A stretch of 39,385 bases of DNA from Promethearchaeota archaeon (GTDB lineage Archaea > Asgardarchaeota > Lokiarchaeia > Sigynarchaeales > SOKP01): positions 1-39,385 of the forward strand of contig WJKD01000538.1 in assembly GCA_014729315.1 (NCBI GenBank). Direction: 5' to 3'. How positions within the stretch are numbered: the stretch's first letter is position 1; every line of letters begins with the position of its first letter. A model generated the notes under the pieces. That model saw only the letters and a list, made by a program, of their open reading frames with translations. It had not been told where the DNA came from and did not search any database. The translations under genes were made by a program, and so were the position numbers. Positions 33,081-39,385 of this stretch are shown here, piece by piece.

Positions 33081-34355
33081 TTAACCTTTTTCACTTTCAA
33101 GCTCGTATTGATATTTAAATCTAATGTGATTAAGATCTTTCGCTTTTCTTAAGTCTTTCTTTTGACGACGATTATATTTTGTAAGACCTTTTTCATCACA
33201 TTGCGTTTCTAAAGGACCCTCAACAACGCAAGAGCGATCTCTCTCGCCTTCAGCAGAAATTTCGTCCCATTCTACTAATCGTGATTCTTGATTCGAAATG
33301 TAGGGCATTTTTGCAAAAATACATAAATTTTTACCTTGTTCTCCAGTATAAATTGGGTCTTTCTTGCTTGTTTTCATTACCTCGATAAAATGTTCGGTGG
33401 AGTTTATGAAAGAATATCTCCAATCTCGAGGGAGATCTTCACCATAAGTCTTCACTTCTCCTTCAGTAAATACGACTATTGGGGGATATTGTGGCGTTTT
33501 TGACAAGAAATTTCCTCCCGATGTGCATTGGTTTAGCCACATCATACCTTTAGAACCCGATATTTCTATAAATTCATCACAACCATAATAATTTGAAGGA
33601 TAATACATATTTGGCGCTAAGGCAAATTCCATCGTCCCATATACCGGAGGATCGTCTGGATTTTTGCTCGGATATTTCCATATCATATTTGCAGGACTAT
33701 CCAAAACGCTCGTAAAGTAATCTATCCAGCCGTATAAGTTTTCAACTCTTTCATATCCCATTAGCCAGAGCGCAGTAGAAAATTTGTGTTGTCCGTCATC
33801 GTATACCCATGGTCCCCCTCCACACTTATCTACATTTGTACGCCAGATGTAAGCGTTTACATTTAACGGCATACTCGGCCCTCCCGTACCAATCGAGATT
33901 ATTCGAAAATTTAACCTTTCTCCAATTGTTCCTTGATCTAATAACTCTTTTGCTCTAAGGTACGGAGGATAGAAACGAAAATTTTCAAAAAGTTTTAGCG
34001 TGGACCCTTCGTCCTTACATACTTGAATCATTTGATTACAATCTGAAATTGTGTGTGCCATCGGTTTTTGCACGGAAATGCCTGGAACTCCCGCCTGGGC
34101 ACAATATATTGTCATTGGACAATGAAGATGATGGGGTGTAAGAATTTCGACGATATCAAGATCTTCTTTATCTATCATTTTTTTATAATCGGTGTAAATT
34201 TTCGTTGTACGCAAACCCCAACGCTCTAACTTATTTCCCGCACATTTGACATCTACATCAGATACAGCAACGACTTCGGTATCTTGAGAGTAGAGATATC
34301 CCAATATATTCAGATTAGATATAATACCGCAACCAATTATACCCACACGCAACAT
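33081..34355 (-). CDS. Gfo/Idh/MocA-family oxidoreductase, paralog 2, with C-terminal extension
   Basis: A 424-aa relative of the protein at 28634-29740. Rossmann motif GIIGCGII (5-12), modified EKP motif Q96-K97-P98, and a DDGQHKF segment giving the DxxxH pair. The core ends near residue 370; the last 50 or so residues are an added, charged tail (rich in Lys, Arg, Glu and Asp) with no known motif, absent from paralog 1. The substrate is unknown (sugar or cyclitol dehydrogenase class). ATG start. It is divergent from the lipid operon, with about 280 bases between. Confidence 0.82.
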   Translation of the reverse strand: MLRVGIIGCGIISNLNILGYLYSQDTEVVAVSDVDVKCAGNKLERWGLRTTKIYTDYKKMIDKEDLDIVEILTPHHLHCPMTIYCAQAGVPGISVQKPMAHTISDCNQMIQVCKDEGSTLKLFENFRFYPPYLRAKELLDQGTIGERLNFRIISIGTGGPSMPLNVNAYIWRTNVDKCGGGPWVYDDGQHKFSTALWLMGYERVENLYGWIDYFTSVLDSPANMIWKYPSKNPDDPPVYGTMEFALAPNMYYPSNYYGCDEFIEISGSKGMMWLNQCTSGGNFLSKTPQYPPIVVFTEGEVKTYGEDLPRDWRYSFINSTEHFIEVMKTSKKDPIYTGEQGKNLCIFAKMPYISNQESRLVEWDEISAEGERDRSCVVEGPLETQCDEKGLTKYNRRQKKDLRKAKDLNHIRFKYQYELESEKG

Positions 34356-34633
34356 TTTTTACTTATTCGTCTCGTTTGTTTCTAATTATTTTTTTAAATT
34401 TAATGTTGATTAAAAGGTTTTACTTCTTTTTCGATTAATCTTTGGGATTAAAGTTTAAAACATAGTAAATTCATAATTTTGTGTTCTCAAAAAAGATATA
34501 TTCAATAATAAAACAAAATTAAAATCCTTTTAATTTGAACTTTTATTACCTTTAATACTATAGACGATCTGAAAATTTTTTTTAAAAAATCAAAATTTTC
34601 TGGTCATAATTATAAACACAATTGAATTGAACG

Positions 34634-35398
34634 ATGGAACCGCTATTAGAAAGTATAATCTTAGACTTACTTTTGATGTTAATCGTATTTGGCTATGTAT
34701 TTCTAACTATTATCATACCAGTACAATTAAAAAAGAGAGACATAATTTCCAAGTTTGCTGCTCGAAAAATGGTGCATCTTTTTGCGGGATTAAGCGTATT
34801 AAGTACACCTTTTTTTAGATGGCCATATTTCTCTATTGTAATTGCCGGATCGTTAACAATATTAACCTACTTTAGCTCAAAAAATAGTTCTATTAAAAAA
34901 TTAAAAGAATTATACGACACAATCGGCGAAGAAGCCGAGGAACAATTAAATCGTAAATATCTTCAAGGACCTTTCCATTATTGCTTGTCAATAACGCTTT
35001 TAGTGTCGATATTCGTAATCTTTGCACCGCATCAGCTCTATTTTCCAATTGCAGGTATTTTAATAATGATTATATCTGATACTTTAGCTTCGATTGTTGG
35101 TAAAAGATGGGGAAGAATTAAAATTAAATTTCCTTGGACTGGACATCGAACCCTATTAGGTTCGTCTGCAATGTTTGTTTCAGCGCTAATATTAACTTTT
35201 GGGTCGTTTTTCTATTTCGGCCTATTCAATCCACTTACTCAAGTTCCATTAACATGGAATATAATCATTCTTTATGCGTTTATTACGGCAATTCTGGCAA
35301 CAGTAATAGAACTCTTATCTCCAAGCACTTGGGACGATCTTACAGTTCCTATCGGCTGTACACTTATAATATATCTATTATTTTGTATTTATATTTAG
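34634..35398 (+). CDS. VTE5/SEC59-type lipid kinase (phytol/geranylgeraniol/dolichol kinase-like)
   Basis: A 254-aa polytopic membrane protein (six or seven helices). It carries the CTP-dependent lipid-kinase motifs: RKMVHLFAG (44-52), ISDTLASIVGKRWG (147-160), GHRTLLGS (160-167), and ELLSPSTWDDLTVP (226-239), the counterpart of the E-SP-DNLTVP motif of VTE5/VTE6. These enzymes phosphorylate isoprenoid alcohols such as phytol, geranylgeraniol or dolichol. It is the first gene of a plus-strand unit with geranylgeranyl reductase and GGGP synthase, so a geranylgeraniol or polyprenol substrate is a reasonable inference. CDP-archaeol synthase is a different family. The ATG lies about 20 bases after a TATA-like ATTATAAA. 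Confidence 0.8.
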   Translation: MEPLLESIILDLLLMLIVFGYVFLTIIIPVQLKKRDIISKFAARKMVHLFAGLSVLSTPFFRWPYFSIVIAGSLTILTYFSSKNSSIKKLKELYDTIGEEAEEQLNRKYLQGPFHYCLSITLLVSIFVIFAPHQLYFPIAGILIMIISDTLASIVGKRWGRIKIKFPWTGHRTLLGSSAMFVSALILTFGSFFYFGLFNPLTQVPLTWNIIILYAFITAILATVIELLSPSTWDDLTVPIGCTLIIYLLFCIYI

Positions 35399-35444
35399 TT
35401 AATTATTTTTTTATTTTTAATTTATTAAGGGGTATAGGGTAAAA

Positions 35445-36830
35445 TTGCAAAAGTCCTTTGATGTCATCGTTGTTGGGGCAGGAACGGGTGGTTCTATAGC
35501 AGCTCGTTTTTGTGCAAAACAAGGATTGAAGGTATGCTTAATAGACCGCAAGCCAAGAAGAAGAATTGGCGATAAGATATGTGGAGATGCTGTTGGCTCC
35601 GATATCTTCAATTTTTTAGATATTAAACCTCCTCAAGGTGAAGAATTGTCGACTCACATCAAAGGTGCTAAACTATACGCTCCTAATCGAAAGAAATGTA
35701 TCACTCTTGTAGACCCTAAACAAGTAGGATATATTGTTAATCGATTGGAGTTCGGTCAACGACTATTAAAGGAAGCTCTCGATGAAGATATTAGCGAATT
35801 TATGGATAAGACCATTGCTCTGAATTTACTATATGAAGATGATTCTGTTTCAGGAGTAAAAGTTCGAGATAATAACGGAGAAACATTAGATCTTAAATCT
35901 AAAATTGTTATAGACGCGAGCGGATTTTACTCACCCTTAAGAAAAAAAACTAGAGCAAAGAGCTTAATCGAAAAAGAAATTTCAGACGCTGATGTAATTT
36001 TATGCTATAGAGAAATTATAAAATTCCCTAAAAATGATCAAGAAGTGAAGGATGTTGAATACATATCAATCATTCTAGATCAAGAAAAAGCGCCAGGCGG
36101 ATATATCTGGTATTTTCCAAAAGATGAGCATTCGCTTAACATTGGATTAGGCGTTTTTCCGCATTTTAAAGGAAAAGTTAAAGAATTATATAAGAAACAC
36201 GTGTTTAACAGCTTTATTGAAACTCAAAATTACGAGATCATTTCGTCGGGAGGAGGTGTTGCTCCAGTTAGGAGACCATTATGGTCTTGTGCTGATAATG
36301 GTTTGATGCTTGTAGGAGATTCAGCATGTCAAGTAAATCCTATTCACGGAGGAGGTATCGATTCATCTATGAGAGCAGGATATTATGCTGCGATCAACGC
36401 AAAATCGGCAATTGATGCTGCTGATACGAGCTTAGATTATCTCTGGAAATATAATTGTGATATAATGGCGAGTTTTGGTGCTGAATTCGCCTCTCTTGAC
36501 TTGCTTAGATTAGTATTACAGAACCTAACGAATTCAGACATCAATTTTGGATTAGATCGCGATTTATTATCTGGTGAAGAGATTTTAGAAATAACCTCAA
36601 CGGGTAATCTTAATTTGGATATATTCGATTACGCAATAAAGGCAATTAAAGGAATTTCTAAACCAAATCTCCTTTTAGATTTGAATTTTCTACGAATTAG
36701 GATGGAAGAAATCTCGAAGCTTTATCAAAACTTTCCACAATCGAGAGACCAATTTCCTAAGTGGAGAGAGAAAGTTTTACAAATTTATGAAAAAATTAGG
36801 AAATTAGTAATTAATAGTAAAAATAAATAA
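35445..36830 (+). CDS. Geranylgeranyl reductase-family flavoprotein
   Basis: A 461-aa FAD enzyme that saturates geranylgeranyl chains of archaeal lipids. Seen: the dinucleotide-binding GAGTGG (11-16), C46 in KICGDAV (a conserved cysteine of archaeal geranylgeranyl reductases), the YIWYFPK signature (220-226, matching the YxWxFP motif), and GDSACQVNPIHGGG (291-304) for FAD. Related proteins act on tocopherol/chlorophyll side chains or menaquinone, but the GGGP synthase neighbour favours membrane lipid saturation. TTG start at 35445, with an AAGGGG element at 35428-35433. It follows the kinase gene by 46 bases and precedes GGGP synthase closely. Confidence 0.9.
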   Translation: MQKSFDVIVVGAGTGGSIAARFCAKQGLKVCLIDRKPRRRIGDKICGDAVGSDIFNFLDIKPPQGEELSTHIKGAKLYAPNRKKCITLVDPKQVGYIVNRLEFGQRLLKEALDEDISEFMDKTIALNLLYEDDSVSGVKVRDNNGETLDLKSKIVIDASGFYSPLRKKTRAKSLIEKEISDADVILCYREIIKFPKNDQEVKDVEYISIILDQEKAPGGYIWYFPKDEHSLNIGLGVFPHFKGKVKELYKKHVFNSFIETQNYEIISSGGGVAPVRRPLWSCADNGLMLVGDSACQVNPIHGGGIDSSMRAGYYAAINAKSAIDAADTSLDYLWKYNCDIMASFGAEFASLDLLRLVLQNLTNSDINFGLDRDLLSGEEILEITSTGNLNLDIFDYAIKAIKGISKPNLLLDLNFLRIRMEEISKLYQNFPQSRDQFPKWREKVLQIYEKIRKLVINSKNK

Positions 36831-36854
36831 GTAATTGAATAATTAGTGAAAATT

Positions 36855-37670
36855 ATGGTAAATGTGCTAATGAAAGAATCAGCTGGAAATAGTACATACG
36901 AATATATTATTAAAAAAATCAATAGCGAAGGCGCGCTTCATTTCTCACTGTTAGATCCAGATCCTATAAAACAGAGCCCTTCAAAGGCAGCTAAAATGGC
37001 ATATTATGCCTCAGAAGCTGGAACTGATGCGTTTCTTCTTGGAGGGAGCACGATATTCGATCAAGGTTATGTGGATAAGACGATTGAAGCAATTAAAACT
37101 AAGGTTGAAGAGCCAATAATTATTTTTCCGGGGGGAATTGCCAACGTATCTGAAAAAGCTGACGCCATCTTTTTCATGTCGTTATTAAATTCTTCCGACC
37201 CATATTTCATAATAGGGCAACAAGCTTTAGCGTCGTATATAATTAAACTAGCAAATCTCGAACATATCTCAATGGGATATCTTATCATCGAACCTGGAGC
37301 TTCTGCGGGATGGATTGGCAACGCAAGACTCATGCCAAGGAAAAAACCTAAATTAACCGCTGCCTATTCCTTAGCTGCTGAAATGTTCGGATTTAAAATG
37401 ATATATTTAGAAGCAGGTTCTGGAAGCGAGAAAATACCTCCAGAAATTATTAAATTATGCAGTAAAATAGTATCTATTCCCATTATTGCGGGTGGAGGAG
37501 TGAATAGCAAGGAAGATGCCAAGTTATTTGTCGATGCTGGCGCCGATATTATTGTGATGGGAACATTTATAGAACAAAATGTTTTAAAAGATAAGGGTGC
37601 TTCTTTAAAAGTCATTATAGACGAGATTAAAGAAGTTGGTGGTAAAAAAAAGAAGAATTTTTCATTATGA
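36855..37670 (+). CDS. Geranylgeranylglyceryl phosphate synthase
   Basis: About 271 aa, TIM-barrel, the first committed step of archaeal membrane lipids: it joins geranylgeranyl diphosphate to sn-glycerol-1-phosphate. Motifs: LLDPDP near the N-terminus, LGGSTIF, PGGIANVSEKADAIFFMSLLN, IEPGASAGWIGNARLMPR, MIYLEAGSGSEK and IIAGGGVNSKEDA. The DPDPIKQSP and YLEAGSG blocks are diagnostic for the larger archaeal/bacterial group II enzymes. Starts at ATG 36855, GTG 36846 or ATG 36870 are all possible; none has a clear ribosome binding site, and translation may be coupled to the reductase gene just upstream. No DGGGP synthase is in the window. Confidence 0.92.
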   Translation: MVNVLMKESAGNSTYEYIIKKINSEGALHFSLLDPDPIKQSPSKAAKMAYYASEAGTDAFLLGGSTIFDQGYVDKTIEAIKTKVEEPIIIFPGGIANVSEKADAIFFMSLLNSSDPYFIIGQQALASYIIKLANLEHISMGYLIIEPGASAGWIGNARLMPRKKPKLTAAYSLAAEMFGFKMIYLEAGSGSEKIPPEIIKLCSKIVSIPIIAGGGVNSKEDAKLFVDAGADIIVMGTFIEQNVLKDKGASLKVIIDEIKEVGGKKKKNFSL

Positions 37671-37816
37671 AATCGTATATTTTTAGATATTACCCTATTT
37701 TTGTTTTCACCTGATTAACTCCTCAATTCAGCTTTCTCTTCCTAAAAAAAATTAATTAATTTTATTAAGGTTTCATAAATTCATTACATAATTTATTAAC
37801 GCTCTTTTAAAAAAAT

Positions 37817-39241
37817 ATGCAAGAAAAGTATGCAATGATAAATAAAAAATCAGAAGAGGGTTATTCAAGCAAAAAGGCGGTGGCTTTCAGCTTCGGACAA
37901 GTGGCAGATGTCACGGCTTATCAGAGCTTTGTATTCTTAGTGTTTACTTTCTATTTCACTATAATTGGATTACCCGTTCTTTTTATTTCATTGGGCTTTA
38001 TGATTTGGTCCGTCTGGAACGCTATTAATGACCCCATGCTAGGATATATTTCAGACAGAACACATACTCGGTTCGGGAGACGATTACCATACATAATGGC
38101 AGGATTAATCCCATTAGCGATAGTCATGTTTTTCGTTTTTAGTCCCCCTAAAACATTTGGTATAACGAATTTGATGGTGAATTTGGTATATTTTATAATC
38201 ATTATCATTGTTTTCGAGTTATTCTATACAATGATGAGTATAAACCTTACTTCTTTGTTTCCAGAAGCTTTTATCAGCCTTGAAGAGAGAACAAAAGCAA
38301 ATAATATTCGGCAAACCTTTACGGTAGTTGCTCTTTTATTTGCGTTTATTTTACCGGGATTTATCATATCAGATTATAGCGATCCTCAGTATATTGTTCA
38401 ATATTCCATTTTTGGCGCAGCAGTTACAGTTATCGTTCTAATAACGGGGTTTCTATTCTTAAAATTTGGACCAAAGGAAAAAAAAGAATTTCAAGAGGAT
38501 TACAAGAATGCTCCGAATTTTCTTAATTCAATTAAAATGTGCGTAAAAAGTAAGTCCTTCCGATGGTATATTCCAGCGGAAATAGCAATGTGGTTTATCT
38601 TTAGTATGGTTCCAACGATTATACCGCTTTACGCTAAGTTTGTGTTGGGAATGGAGAACGCGCTATTAATCTCCATAATGCTGGGTCTCACATTTATCTC
38701 TGCTATGATTTTTATTAACATTCTCTGGAGACCGATGGTTCAGAAGGTCGGACCGCGAAAAGCGTGGATATATGCGATGATCATTTGGATTGGAACTAAT
38801 ATTCCTCTTCTCTTTATATCAGATCCTATCAGTGGGTTTATATTTTTCTTTTTTCTGGGAATTGGGTTTGGAGGAGGTCTGTATATTATCGACATCGTTG
38901 TAGCTGACATTGTAGATGAAGACGAGGTTCAGACAGGAATGCGTAGAGAAGCGGGATATTATGGTGTCAACGCGCTTTTTCTTAGATTTACGACAATATT
39001 AGTTTTTCTCGCGATTAGTCTTGTGTTTACTAATGTGGGATGGGCGGTTTATGAACCCGATAAAGTCACTATCCAAGTTCTAATTGGTCTGAGAATATTA
39101 ATCGCGGTGTTTCCCACGATAGCATTGTTAATTGGTATATTTGCGATGTATAAATATCCATTACACGGGGAGCGATTAACTAAAGTTAAGGAGGAGTTAG
39201 AAAAAATTCATACCGAGAAAAAATCAAGAATAATTAAGTAA
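37817..39241 (+). CDS. GPH-family (MelB-like) MFS transporter, paralog 2
   Basis: A 474-aa, twelve-helix relative of the transporter at 11825-13231, with the same landmarks: WNAINDPMLGYISDRT (67-82), the helix IV YTMMSINLTSLFPE, and DIVDEDEVQTGMRR. Relative to E. coli MelB, D55 is Asn68 and D124 is Ser141, while D59 is kept as D72, so the cation site is altered as in paralog 1. The substrate is unknown. ATG start at 37817; a gap of 146 bases separates it from the lipid operon, so an independent transcript is likely. A T-rich terminator follows. Confidence 0.83.
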   Translation: MQEKYAMINKKSEEGYSSKKAVAFSFGQVADVTAYQSFVFLVFTFYFTIIGLPVLFISLGFMIWSVWNAINDPMLGYISDRTHTRFGRRLPYIMAGLIPLAIVMFFVFSPPKTFGITNLMVNLVYFIIIIIVFELFYTMMSINLTSLFPEAFISLEERTKANNIRQTFTVVALLFAFILPGFIISDYSDPQYIVQYSIFGAAVTVIVLITGFLFLKFGPKEKKEFQEDYKNAPNFLNSIKMCVKSKSFRWYIPAEIAMWFIFSMVPTIIPLYAKFVLGMENALLISIMLGLTFISAMIFINILWRPMVQKVGPRKAWIYAMIIWIGTNIPLLFISDPISGFIFFFFLGIGFGGGLYIIDIVVADIVDEDEVQTGMRREAGYYGVNALFLRFTTILVFLAISLVFTNVGWAVYEPDKVTIQVLIGLRILIAVFPTIALLIGIFAMYKYPLHGERLTKVKEELEKIHTEKKSRIIK

Positions 39242-39250
39242 ATAGATCGA

Positions 39251-39275
39251 TTTTTCTTTCTTTTTTTATTTTTTT
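39251..39275 (+). terminator. T-rich terminator after GPH transporter 2
   Basis: A long T-run with two C and two A interruptions begins about 10 bases after the stop at 39241, as expected for archaeal termination. The remaining bases to the window end are A/T-rich with no gene seen. Confidence 0.45.
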
Positions 39276-39385
39276 ACATTTATACTCTGTAAATTGTGTA
39301 TGCGATTTAAATATCTAATTTTCTTAATATCAATAAAAATTCTCAGTAATCTAATACAATAACTTTTTAAGATCATTATGATATC

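Noticed and set aside
37951..38208. 85-residue minus-strand frame inside GPH transporter 2
   Set aside because: Antisense shadow of a well-supported transporter gene.
1..39385. CRISPR array, insertion sequence, rRNA, tRNA or phage genes
   Set aside because: No regularly spaced repeats, transposase or integrase motifs, conserved rRNA stretches or complete tRNA cloverleafs were found on reading both strands; a dedicated RNA search was not possible.

Overview
The window looks like chromosomal DNA from an archaeon, most probably an Asgard (Lokiarchaeia-like) lineage. It is AT-rich, many genes seem to start with TTG, and several have TATA boxes a short distance upstream. It carries diagnostic archaeal genes: geranylgeranylglyceryl phosphate synthase, a geranylgeranyl reductase, an archaeal-type phosphopantetheine adenylyltransferase and an archaeal uS2. 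The Asgard placement is an inference from the overall gene style. No rRNA, tRNA, CRISPR array, intact transposon or phage module was seen.

Layout. 1-1.8 kb: the end of a DUF362-like protein, then three paralogous small zinc-ribbon proteins whose two cysteine knuckles flank a hydrophobic segment (LITAF-like architecture). 1.9-6.2 kb: thymidylate kinase, a membrane M28 peptidase, LeuC/LeuD-type dehydratase subunits and an HD protein. 6.2-10.7 kb: membrane proteins, ribosomal protein uS2 with a long acidic N-terminus, and a CooC-like ATPase. 10.9-15.7 kb: TauE/SafE permease, a GPH sugar-type transporter, CoaD, and a TPP enzyme resembling both acetolactate synthase and IolD. 15.9-18.6 kb: an internally duplicated winged-helix regulator facing a small operon, with two direct repeats between them, then a tautomerase. 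18.8-25 kb: a sphingosine-1-phosphate-lyase-like PLP enzyme, a radical SAM protein, an iron-sulfur flavoprotein, an orphan adenine DNA methyltransferase and a second membrane M28 peptidase. 25-31.8 kb: an IlvD-family dehydratase, a GNAT, a QueG-like iron-sulfur protein, a Gfo/Idh/MocA oxidoreductase, a broken flavoprotein gene and a 93-aa/7TM pair. 32-39.4 kb: a GNAT, a decayed region, a second Gfo/Idh/MocA protein, a lipid operon (VTE5/SEC59-type lipid kinase, geranylgeranyl reductase, GGGP synthase) and a second GPH transporter.

Themes. The lipid operon is the clearest functional unit: making and saturating archaeal isoprenoid lipids, with a kinase that may recycle isoprenoid alcohols. Branched-chain-amino-acid-type enzymes (LeuC, LeuD, IlvD, an AHAS-like enzyme) are scattered, and three carry atypical sequence at diagnostic sites, so their substrates should not be assumed. 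Both M28 peptidase paralogs sit beside one of these dehydratase loci. Paralogous sets are frequent: three zinc ribbons, two M28, two GPH, two Gfo/Idh/MocA and two iron-sulfur flavoproteins (one broken).

The points I rate highest are the LITAF-like trio, the M28 proteins with membrane helices inside the catalytic domain, the lipid operon with its kinase, the S1P-lyase-like enzyme, and the duplicated regulator with its candidate operator.
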